Source: Dyadobacter flavalbus (lineage in GTDB: Bacteria; Bacteroidota; Bacteroidia; Cytophagales; Spirosomataceae). From it: 64,000 nucleotides of DNA. A program made the translations under genes and the position numbers. Where the stretch lies: contig NZ_VBSN01000076.1 in NCBI RefSeq assembly GCF_006149045.1, positions 1 through 64,000 of the forward strand, in the 5' to 3' direction. Each line of letters starts with the position of its first letter. Positions within the stretch are counted from its first letter, which is position 1. A model generated the notes under the pieces. The model was not told where the DNA came from. It was given only the letters and a program-made list of their open reading frames with translations, and made no database searches. Of the stretch, positions 9,363 to 16,022 are shown one piece after another.

Positions 9363-10511
9363 ATGAACCGTAGAAATTTTTTTGCCAAAGCCGTTCCTGC
9401 AAGTTTTGCAATGGGTGCGGTTGCAGCTTCCTGTGCGCCCAAATCCCAGCAATTATATCCCGACAAACACTTTCACATCAGCCGCGGTTATCACCAGATT
9501 CCCAAACTAAGGCTTTCCACCGATCGTATTGTAAAGGAAACGGTCGGTTTAAGGCCGTTTCGTGCTTCCGGTCCTAGACTGGATGTTGAAAAACTTGGCA
9601 ACAAAACAATTGTTCACAATTACGGACACGGAGGCAGCGGCTGGTCGCTGTCGTGGGGAACGGGCAATATTGCAAGAAGAAATGTGCTTGCTACAAACGA
9701 AAAGAAAATTGCGGTTCTGGGCTGCGGTACGGTCGGCATTGCAACGGCGCGGCTATTGCAGGAAAGCGGCTGCGAAGTCACGATTTATACAAAAGATGTT
9801 CCGCCCAATATCACAAGTAATCTGGCAACAGGCACCTGGTCGCCGGCGTCGCGTGTATGTGATGTAAAAGTGGCCAGACCTGAATTCCGGACTGTCTGGG
9901 AAGAAGCCACCCGGTTTTCATTTCGCAGGTTCCAGTTTCTGCTGGGCATGAATGAAATTGCCTGCTGGGCGGAGGAATACGGCGTTTTCAGGGAAATGCC
10001 GGTGTACACGCCGGGTGCCGGTGGCGAAGATTTTGAGATTGAAGGATTGCTGCCGGAACGTGTAAAGCTGGATTCCAAAGAGCATCCGTTCAAAGCAAAT
10101 CATGTTACGCGGCGTTCCAATCTGATGTTTAACATTCCTACTTACCTGCGGCATCAGCTGACGGATTTCATGATGTTTGGCGGGAAAGTGAAAATCCAGG
10201 AGATCAAAAAGCCGGAAGATATTGATGCGCTGCAGGAAAATGTCGTTGTCAATTGCATGGGGCTTGGCGCAAAGCCTGTTTTCAATGACGAAGAACTTAC
10301 GCCGGTTTCCGGCCAGCTTTCATGCCTTATTCCGCAAAGTGAAGTTAATTACAAACTCTACACGCAAGGCGCCAATTTTATTTCTAGAAAAGACGGCATA
10401 TTTATCGGAAGCAACGGCATAGTCGGAAACTGGGACACAACACCGAGTAAAGAGCAGACTGAAAAAACCGTGGGTATTTTACAAAAGCTGATGGAGGAAA
10501 TGAAGGGTTAA
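9363..10511 (+). CDS. FAD-dependent oxidoreductase (DAO family) with Tat-like lipoprotein signal
   Basis: A 382-residue protein of the D-amino-acid-oxidase/glycine-oxidase superfamily. The ATG at 9363 gives MNRRNFFAKAVP...AASCAPKS, a twin-arginine-like signal with a possible lipobox; a longer frame from 9279 would spoil this signal. The dinucleotide-binding motif AVLGCGTVGIATARLL is near residue 117, the substrate-side motif VVNCMGLGA near 300, and IFIGSNGIVGNWDTTPS near the end. It probably oxidises an amine or amino acid in the periplasm with FAD as cofactor; the substrate is unknown. It converges with the barrel protein at 10592 across an inverted repeat. Confidence 0.85.
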   Translation: MNRRNFFAKAVPASFAMGAVAASCAPKSQQLYPDKHFHISRGYHQIPKLRLSTDRIVKETVGLRPFRASGPRLDVEKLGNKTIVHNYGHGGSGWSLSWGTGNIARRNVLATNEKKIAVLGCGTVGIATARLLQESGCEVTIYTKDVPPNITSNLATGTWSPASRVCDVKVARPEFRTVWEEATRFSFRRFQFLLGMNEIACWAEEYGVFREMPVYTPGAGGEDFEIEGLLPERVKLDSKEHPFKANHVTRRSNLMFNIPTYLRHQLTDFMMFGGKVKIQEIKKPEDIDALQENVVVNCMGLGAKPVFNDEELTPVSGQLSCLIPQSEVNYKLYTQGANFISRKDGIFIGSNGIVGNWDTTPSKEQTEKTVGILQKLMEEMKG

Positions 10512-10547
10512 TCCGGGCGGATTCAGAAGAGAAGCATATTGATAATT

Positions 10548-10583
10548 GATTTTCATTCCCAGACAATCCCGGGAATGAAAATC
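10548..10583. terminator. Inverted repeat between convergent genes, possible bidirectional terminator
   Basis: A perfect 13-bp inverted repeat (10548-10560 with 10571-10583) with a 10-base loop sits between the stops of the oxidoreductase and the barrel gene. There is no clear T-run on either side, so its role as a terminator is inferred from position. Confidence 0.6.
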
Positions 10584-10591
10584 AGCGGCAA

Positions 10592-11182
10592 TCAGAATGA
10601 GCTTCCAAGACCAATGATGATACCGGCCTGCAGCGTAAAGAACTTGGTAGAATTATTGAAATCAACATTATTCGCATTTCCCACAGTCAGCGTATTGTCA
10701 TTTCCGAAGACTATGTTATAAGCGCCTTCTGCAAATACACCAAACGTTTTTCCCAACGGGATCTGAACGCCTATTTTTGGCGCAATACCGAAATTGGACG
10801 CAGTTGCTTTCAGGTCACCGCTTTTCAGTTTCAAAAAGTAAACACCGGCTTCTGTTCCCAGATAAGGACGGATTCCTTTGTCTGTAAAATAATATTCGAT
10901 CAATCCGGAAATCGGAATGATGGAACTGGACGTTTCAACTGATGCTGTACTCGGTGTAATTTCCAGGTCTTCGGTAAATACTTTTGCAGTGGCACCGACA
11001 GCTACTCTTGGGCCAAGAAAAAAGCGAAGCTGCGCTCCGCCGCCATAAAGTCCATTGGAAATATCTCCCTGATCCGAGAATCCGTATGATCCGTGTAAAG
11101 AAATGGAAGGCTGGGCAGAAGCCTGGCCGTACAATATGCTGCCGAGCAGCATGAGTGCAAACGTACAAAAGATGTTTTTCAT
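10592..11182 (-). CDS. Small outer-membrane beta-barrel protein
   Basis: A 196-residue protein with a signal peptide cleaved near YGQASAQ, followed by alternating amphipathic strands rich in Gly, Phe and Tyr, such as GLYGGGAQLRFFLG, GLIEYYFTDKGIRPYLG and KIGVQIPLG. The chain ends in GLGSSF with a terminal Phe, as expected of a substrate for the BAM barrel-insertion machinery. The length suits an eight-stranded OmpA/OmpX-like barrel, like many proteins annotated as outer membrane beta-barrel protein in Bacteroidota. No transport or enzymatic role can be assigned. Confidence 0.85.
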   Translation of the reverse strand: MKNIFCTFALMLLGSILYGQASAQPSISLHGSYGFSDQGDISNGLYGGGAQLRFFLGPRVAVGATAKVFTEDLEITPSTASVETSSSIIPISGLIEYYFTDKGIRPYLGTEAGVYFLKLKSGDLKATASNFGIAPKIGVQIPLGKTFGVFAEGAYNIVFGNDNTLTVGNANNVDFNNSTKFFTLQAGIIIGLGSSF

Positions 11183-11246
11183 TGATTTTAGAGATTATAG
11201 TCGATTGAAGAATTAATTTTACATCAATTGCCTTATCAATTATTGT

Positions 11247-11307
11247 GCCTGAGTTCAGGCCTGTTTCTTCCCAGGCGTTTAGGTTAAAGCCTGAGTCTTC
11301 TCAGGCT
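11247..11307. repeat. Cluster of short GCCTGA palindromes
   Basis: Two hairpins lie close together: GCCTGA/TCAGGC at 11247-11260 and an 8-bp stem AGCCTGAG/CTCAGGCT at 11288-11307. Two more GGCGTTTAGG-type copies are imperfect. The second hairpin overlaps the stop codon of the methyltransferase. The 9-mer TCAGGCCTG at 11255 recurs at 12103 just upstream of the same gene. Confidence 0.6.
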
Positions 11308-12059
11308 CCCGGCCGCTGTTTTAGGCTTTTTCCGATCCGCAGCAGTGTAGGAAAACGGATATTTTTTTTAGGATCATTTCCCCATGTTCTGTGGAGTTCT
11401 TCTGCAATCAGTTCAACGGGATTGCTATTGTTTTTTTCAATGTAATGCTGCACTGCAGACCATGTATTCATATAATTCATCAAATCGTCGGCACTCCATT
11501 TCATGATCTGCGCAAATTGCTGATCTGATTTTATTTCATCAAACGGAAACGGGATTGTTGTGTATCTTTTGTTGATATATTCCCGCTCTTTGTCCCAGTA
11601 TGGCCCTAGAATATCTGTATATAATTTCTGGACAACTTTGTCTGTTGCTTCATCAATTTCCAGCAATGCATAACCGATTACTGCGATGATGCCGTCATTT
11701 TTAAGTACCGAGCGTACTTTCGCATAAAAATTGTCGAAGTTAAACCAGTGAATGGCCTGCGCAATTGTCACAAGGTCAAACTGGTTTTCGGTAAAGCTGT
11801 TTTCTTCGGCACTTGCAACAATATACTGGATATTATCTCTTTTAACCGCATTACCAAGCTGTTTCTCGCTGATATCCGTTGCAAAAACGGAAGTAAAATG
11901 TCCGGAAAGTTTTGCTGCAAGCTGACCGTTTCCGGTTCCGCAATCCCAGGCAGCATCTTTGGCTTTTACAGTAGAAAGTATAAAGTCAAAAGCTTCATCC
12001 GGATAAGTGGGACGAAACCTTGCATATGCATCGGCCTGTTTTGAAAAATTGTCTTTCAT
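11301..12059 (-). CDS. Class I SAM-dependent methyltransferase
   Basis: A 252-residue soluble protein with a methyltransferase type 11 Rossmann domain. Motif I is WDCGTGNGQLA near residue 40, followed by an acidic residue in VFATDIS that binds the SAM ribose, motif II with SAEENSF, and FDLVTIAQAIHWF near residue 98. The F-x-x-x-A-x-x-Y-x-x-x-RPxYP start is typical of the yeast Crg1/Tmt1 (trans-aconitate methyltransferase)-like group often seen in bacteria. The acceptor is unknown. The gene stands alone, flanked on both sides by the same 9-bp TCAGGCCTG word. Confidence 0.87.
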   Translation of the reverse strand: MKDNFSKQADAYARFRPTYPDEAFDFILSTVKAKDAAWDCGTGNGQLAAKLSGHFTSVFATDISEKQLGNAVKRDNIQYIVASAEENSFTENQFDLVTIAQAIHWFNFDNFYAKVRSVLKNDGIIAVIGYALLEIDEATDKVVQKLYTDILGPYWDKEREYINKRYTTIPFPFDEIKSDQQFAQIMKWSADDLMNYMNTWSAVQHYIEKNNSNPVELIAEELHRTWGNDPKKNIRFPTLLRIGKSLKQRPGA

Positions 12060-12126
12060 GAAATTTCTGGTTTTCTGTTCAGGAAAATATGGTACAAAAA
12101 ACTCAGGCCTGCGGGAAAGGTTTATT

Positions 12127-12157
12127 TAGCTGTTGGCTGTTAGCTTATAGCTTTTGG
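12127..12157. repeat. Heptad-like TAGCTGT/TTGGC repeat, single arm
   Basis: The stretch TAGCTGTTGGCTGTTAGC continues into TTATAGCTTTTGG. It belongs to the same degenerate repeat family as the arms at 25751-25958 and 27881-28086. It lies in the intergenic space between the methyltransferase and the KTSC gene. Confidence 0.7.
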
Positions 12158-12198
12158 AAATTACAAATGCAGATAGCAAACTATGCTGAAAGAAAGCG

Positions 12199-12417
12199 TT
12201 ATGCAAGCCGGATAAAAGGATAACCGCAATCCTTGATGTTCCGGTCAAAAAAAGAACCTTTGGACGGCGCTTTCAGGAAAAGCTGAAATACTTCGGGGTC
12301 CACTTCCCTGTAATCATAAACGCTGCCCGACAAAAATTCGACCCGCAAAGTCCGCTTCGGATAATCGTAACCAATAGCCGCCAGACTGGAAGAATCAACA
12401 GAAACCATATCCATCAT
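12199..12417 (-). CDS. KTSC domain-containing small protein
   Basis: A protein of about 72 residues with the full KTSC pattern: VDSSSLAAIGYD at the start, LRVEFLSGSVYDY in the middle, and FLKAPSKGSFFDRNIK towards the end. The conserved K-T-S-C signature is K-G-S-F here. KTSC domains are found alone or attached to lysyl-tRNA synthetase-like and phage proteins, and their function is not settled. The reading frame opens at GTG 12420; ATG codons follow at 12417, 12414 and 12408, and any could start the protein. Confidence 0.82.
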   Translation of the reverse strand: MMDMVSVDSSSLAAIGYDYPKRTLRVEFLSGSVYDYREVDPEVFQLFLKAPSKGSFFDRNIKDCGYPFIRLA

Positions 12418-12433
12418 CACTACTTCTAAAAAA

Positions 12434-12477
12434 ACATTTCACATCTTACCTACCACATCTCACCTATTACATCTCAC
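12434..12477. repeat. ATCTCAC-type heptad repeat
   Basis: Four to five degenerate copies of (A/T)CATCTCACCTA occur in a row between the KTSC gene and the next small gene. A shorter stretch of the same family, CATTTCACATCTCACATTT, occurs at 25910-25928 inside the repeat-filled gap of the sugar operon. Confidence 0.6.
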
Positions 12478-12486
12478 TAAATTCAT

Positions 12487-12675
12487 TCACGCAACATCCT
12501 CCTTTAGATGATACCTTCTCCGGATTTCATTGATGAGGAATTTTTTATGCGCTGTAAAACTTTCAGGATGCATGTCCGCAAATAACCTTTTCCATTCCGA
12601 AAAGCGTGTTTCATCTGCGTTTCTGAAGGCAGAAGCGTCTATTTTTTTCTGTTTTAAAAATTCTTCAAATTCCAT
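12487..12675 (-). CDS. Small hypothetical protein, 62 residues
   Basis: A short, charged, helical-looking protein beginning MEFEEFLKQKKID and continuing with SEWKRLFADMHPESFTAHKKFLIN and a basic tail. There is no signal or membrane segment. The composition and dipeptide pattern are those of a real gene, and I recall similar 60-70-residue proteins in other Cytophagales, but no function. It lies upstream of the KTSC gene on the same strand, separated from it by the ATCTCAC repeat. Confidence 0.6.
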   Translation of the reverse strand: MEFEEFLKQKKIDASAFRNADETRFSEWKRLFADMHPESFTAHKKFLINEIRRRYHLKEDVA

Positions 12676-12852
12676 TCTTCCTTTTTTAACGCAATATATC
12701 AGTTTAAACTTTCAGGCATACAGGTTTGAAATTTCATTTCTGTCTTCGTTTTTACCAAAATATGCAGGTTCTTTAAAATGAACATTCCGTTATTTGCGTT
12801 ACAGAAGTTTTTAAAAAAGTATCAGGCCCGGATTCAAAGGGCATCTTTGAAA

Positions 12853-13875
12853 ATGAAAATAGACTTACGAAGCGATACAATTACAAGACCCACACCGGAA
12901 ATGCAGCAGGCCATGTGGGCCGCAGAAGTGGGCGACGATGTGCTTGGCGACGATCCCACGGTGAATGCACTGCAGGAAAAAGCAGCCAGGCTTTTTGGAA
13001 TGGAAGATGCCTTGTTCTGTCCTTCCGGAACCATGACCAACCAGCTTGCGATTCGTGTGCACACGCAGCCCGGAAGCGATGTGATCTGTGACAAATATTC
13101 TCACATTTATCTTTACGAAGGCGGCGGCATCATGCTGAATGCATTATCATCCGTGAAGCTGCTGGATGGTGACAGAGGCCGCATTTCTGCTGCTCAGGTT
13201 GCCGGGGCCATAAGTCCTGCAAATGATATTCATTCGACGGTAACGCGGCTTGTATCGCTAGAAAACACCATGAACAAGGGCGGAGGCTGCTATTATGATT
13301 TTCAGGAAATAAAAGTAATTCAGGAAGTTTGTTCGCAAAACAACATTCCGCTGCATCTGGATGGTGCCCGGCTTTTTAATGCTTTGGTGGAAACCGGCGA
13401 GTCGGCGGAACAGTACGGGCAGGTTTTCGACAGCATCAGCATTTGTCTTTCCAAAGGACTAGGCTGCCCGGTCGGTTCACTGCTGCTCGGAACCCGGGAA
13501 GTAATCAGCAAAGCGCGCCGTTTCCGGAAAGTGATGGGCGGCGGCTGGCGGCAGGCCGGTTTTCTGGCTGCCGCAGGAATTTACGCACTTGACAATCATG
13601 TTGATCGGCTTAAAGAAGATCATGGCAGGGCACGCAAGATCGGGGAGATGTTCCGTGCCAGACCGGAAGTCAGAAGTATTCTTCCTGTTGATACCAATAT
13701 CGTCATTATAGAACTGGACGAAGCGATTTCAGAAGCTGCATATGTAAGAAAACTGGCAGACGCAGGTATTCTGGCGGTCGCGTTCGGCAAAAGTCTGGTC
13801 CGGTTTGTCACGCATCTTGATTTCAACGACGATCATCTGGAAGAAATGCACAAAAGGGTCAAACTTCTGGAATAA
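12853..13875 (+). CDS. ltaE: Low-specificity L-threonine aldolase
   Basis: A 340-residue PLP enzyme that cleaves L-threonine or allo-threonine to glycine and acetaldehyde. The start KIDLRSDTITRPTPEM, the GDDVLGDDPTVN stretch, FCPSGTMTNQLA and LENTMNKGGG are family hallmarks. HLDGARLFNAL carries the Asp that contacts the PLP ring, and the Schiff-base lysine lies in CLSKGLGCPVGS near residue 196. The longer frame from 12778 adds 25 residues absent from relatives, so I chose the ATG at 12853. The last 17 bp overlap the end of the convergent DUF1398 gene. Confidence 0.93.
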   Translation: MKIDLRSDTITRPTPEMQQAMWAAEVGDDVLGDDPTVNALQEKAARLFGMEDALFCPSGTMTNQLAIRVHTQPGSDVICDKYSHIYLYEGGGIMLNALSSVKLLDGDRGRISAAQVAGAISPANDIHSTVTRLVSLENTMNKGGGCYYDFQEIKVIQEVCSQNNIPLHLDGARLFNALVETGESAEQYGQVFDSISICLSKGLGCPVGSLLLGTREVISKARRFRKVMGGGWRQAGFLAAAGIYALDNHVDRLKEDHGRARKIGEMFRARPEVRSILPVDTNIVIIELDEAISEAAYVRKLADAGILAVAFGKSLVRFVTHLDFNDDHLEEMHKRVKLLE

Positions 13876-14260
13876 TTTCCTCGTATTCGTACTCAGAATT
13901 GGGCCCCTGATAAATTACTTTCATTCCGGTCAGGTCTGCAACATAAGTATGGATTCCGGCATTTCCGATTTCTCTCAGAAAAGTCGGATAATCCGTTACG
14001 CCTTCCTGATTGCGCCTGATCGCTGCCTTTACATCTTCCAGTACAAACGCTTCGGCACATTCAAATTCAGGAAAATTGCCGGGAACGATCAGCTTTTCCC
14101 CGTTCATGGCGGTGTAAGTTCTTTTATTGTTCTTGACCTTTACTTCATAATTGTCAACACCAAAGGATTTAAGGCTTTTTACAAAATAAGGATAAGATTG
14201 TCCCTGCGAACGCTGCTCCACAGACTTAATAAGATCTTCTGTCAATTCAATCAGTTCCAT
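13859..14260 (-). CDS. DUF1398 family protein
   Basis: A 133-residue soluble protein. The pattern SQGQSYPYFVKSLKSFGVDNYEV near the start and EVKxxAxRxxQxGxxDYxTFxxxIxxAGIxxYxxD in the second half match DUF1398, the family of E. coli YbcV. Its function is not known. The 3' end overlaps that of the threonine aldolase gene by 17 bp in convergent orientation. Confidence 0.8.
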   Translation of the reverse strand: MELIELTEDLIKSVEQRSQGQSYPYFVKSLKSFGVDNYEVKVKNNKRTYTAMNGEKLIVPGNFPEFECAEAFVLEDVKAAIRRNQEGVTDYPTFLREIGNAGIHTYVADLTGMKVIYQGPNSEYEYEEIIPEV

Positions 14261-14332
14261 AGCAATGCTTTGATATTTTAGCGTAAAATACCCAATTAGG
14301 GCTTTATTTCAAGAAATTTTGATATTAAAAAA

Positions 14333-15025
14333 TCAGGCGAGCCGTAAATTGTTTATGGCTGCAACCCATTCATCTCTTTTACAAACCGGGCACACTGCAG
14401 TTCCTGCCTGATGCTCTTCCGTATGGCCGCAAAATGAACATGCATGATAGCCGTCTTTCATAATGGCTTTACTTTTTTTGTTGTACAGTTCCGGCAGCAA
14501 GGGCAGGCCGTATTTTACATCTTCATCCTTGAAAAAGAAAACGCTGACCTCGCCGGAAGGTTCAAGGTAGGCATTGCGCACTTGTCCGAGATGCTCAATG
14601 CTTTTGACGCGCAATTCAGAAAAAAATTCGTCCTGCGCAAGGCTCTCTTTTGCAAATTCGGTTATGGAAAATCTGCCATTATTGATGAGACAGACGGTTT
14701 TGCCTTCAATCAGTTTTTCAAACCATGTATTTTTTCCGGTCAGCCATGTTACCGATCTGTAAAGTATAATGACCGTGGAAAATACGACAAGTGCAGGGAT
14801 GATGCCTACATCTTCGTAAAACATGGGGTCGCCTGCCGCAGAGCCGAGGGAAATGATGATTACAATTTCAAAAATGGACAACTGTTTTACGCCTCTTTTT
14901 CCGGTTATGCGCAATGCGATAAGCAGGAATGTAAACATCACGGTAGACCGCAGTATTACTTCCAGCAGAAAAGTAACGGGCATTTCATTAAACAGCACAC
15001 GATCCCATTCCAGAATTTTATTCAT
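14333..15025 (-). CDS. YetF-like (DUF421) membrane protein with C-terminal zinc ribbon
   Basis: A 230-residue inner-membrane protein. The first 95 residues hold three likely transmembrane helices (LLEVILRSTVMFTFLLIAL, SIFEIVIIISLGSA, IPALVVFSTVIIL) and the DUF421 motif RITGKRGVKQLSIFE. A cytoplasmic YetF alpha/beta domain follows (LIEGKTVCLINNGRF...AKESLAQDEFFSELR). The unusual part is the tail after residue 195, ACSFCGHTEEH...AVCPVCKRDEW, with two CxxC pairs that should form a rubredoxin-like zinc ribbon. The role of DUF421 proteins is poorly known; Bacillus members have been linked to spores and the envelope. The tail suggests metal-dependent partner or nucleic-acid contact, but this is inference. 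Confidence 0.85.
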   Translation of the reverse strand: MNKILEWDRVLFNEMPVTFLLEVILRSTVMFTFLLIALRITGKRGVKQLSIFEIVIIISLGSAAGDPMFYEDVGIIPALVVFSTVIILYRSVTWLTGKNTWFEKLIEGKTVCLINNGRFSITEFAKESLAQDEFFSELRVKSIEHLGQVRNAYLEPSGEVSVFFFKDEDVKYGLPLLPELYNKKSKAIMKDGYHACSFCGHTEEHQAGTAVCPVCKRDEWVAAINNLRLA

Positions 15026-15090
15026 GTCGGAGAAAATTTGGCATAATACAGGCTACAAAAATGGAATTTCAGGCGTTTTTAATTGCAGGG

Positions 15091-15140
15091 CTCAAAAGAA
15101 AAGATGTTATTCAAACCAGATTCTGGCCAAATAACATCTT
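15091..15140 (-). terminator. Hairpin terminator after the 135-residue protein gene
   Basis: An 11-bp perfect outer stem (15101-15111 with 15130-15140) encloses a smaller CCAG/CTGG hairpin. On the minus strand it is followed by TTTTCTTTT. It lies 40 bp beyond the stop at 15180. Confidence 0.72.
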
Positions 15141-15179
15141 GATTCTAAGTAATTTATTGATGAAGTGTAGTATTGTTTA

Positions 15180-15587
15180 TTACGCGTTTTCGTCGTCAGT
15201 CGGATGAACGATCAGCGAGCTTCTTGTATCCAGTTTTTTAATCATTTCGGCAGACATTGCATCGGCATAAACACCATAGCTGCTGACGAGCGTACCTTTC
15301 AGGCCATCTTTGGATTCAATGGCATAAAGTATGGACATGTCGGAAGGGTTTGTCATGCCTTCGAACCTGAAAACCTGTACGATGTCAAAATCTTCCGGAG
15401 AAAGGGCAAGTTTGACGCCGTCTTCTTTATGGAATTCAAGCGAATGAGCCGTCAGGTTAAAATCGTATGTGTAACCTTGTTCCTGTAAACTTTCAAGTGT
15501 TTCCACCAGTGTATCCGGCTCACTCATATTTTTATTCGATGGATGCGGTTTTTTTTCGTTATCCTTATCGGTGTGTTGCAAATCCAT
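15180..15587 (-). CDS. Conserved Bacteroidota protein often mislabelled phosphoribosylpyrophosphate synthetase
   Basis: A 135-residue soluble protein. After a polar N-terminal extension comes TLVETLESLQEQGYTYDFNL, then LSPEDFDIVQVFRFEGMTNPSD, SILYAIESKDGLKGTLVSSYG and MIKKL. This is a small family common in Bacteroidota whose members carry the label phosphoribosylpyrophosphate synthetase in databases, yet they lack the PRPP loop and are far too short to be that enzyme. Real function is unknown. Methionine 21 (at 15527) lines up with the usual family start, so the first 20 residues may not be translated. A terminator follows at 15091-15140. Confidence 0.75.
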   Translation of the reverse strand: MDLQHTDKDNEKKPHPSNKNMSEPDTLVETLESLQEQGYTYDFNLTAHSLEFHKEDGVKLALSPEDFDIVQVFRFEGMTNPSDMSILYAIESKDGLKGTLVSSYGVYADAMSAEMIKKLDTRSSLIVHPTDDENA

Positions 15588-15920
15588 AATGAAAATAATT
15601 TAGGTTATTGATATTTTTATATGATCAGCCTTGCTGACGTTTGTCAATTCAGTTTTATAAGTACAGAAAAACCAGATTCCAGCTTATGCAGTAATGAAAT
15701 AAACCGTGCTGATTGATTCAATAATCGGGTTACAAGAAAAAACTATGCCGGACATACGCAGCATTCCATATGCAGGAATATTCATTTTATTCATTTAAAA
15801 ATGATATGCAGGCCGGTGTTGAAAGTGATGCAAAATGCTGTAATCAATCTATTTAAGTTGCTGCCGGTCCTTTGCAGCTTTGAACTTTATTGCGGCTTCT
15901 GTTCAGTACTTAGCAGACAG
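15588..15920. other. Intergenic region upstream of the 135-residue protein gene
   Basis: I see no convincing open reading frame here. On the minus strand about 50 bp before the gene, TTGACA and TATAAA are about 20 bp apart and could serve as a promoter, but the match to the usual Bacteroidota TTTG/TAnnTTTG pattern is poor. The remainder is AT-rich sequence without obvious repeats. Confidence 0.4.
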
Positions 15921-15966
15921 CATAAATGCCAATATGAGGTGCTTTGACCTCATATTGGCATTTATG
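15921..15966. repeat. Perfect 20-bp inverted repeat with 6-base loop
   Basis: CATAAATGCCAATATGAGGT at 15921-15940 is exactly mirrored at 15947-15966 around the loop GCTTTG. It lies 57 bp beyond the M3 peptidase stop on the minus strand and may act as its terminator, although no T-run follows on either strand. Confidence 0.85.
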
Positions 15967-16022
15967 TAGAAACAAAAACAATAGAACAAGCTTGCTGGAA
16001 AACGGCTTAAATCATGTCCCGA

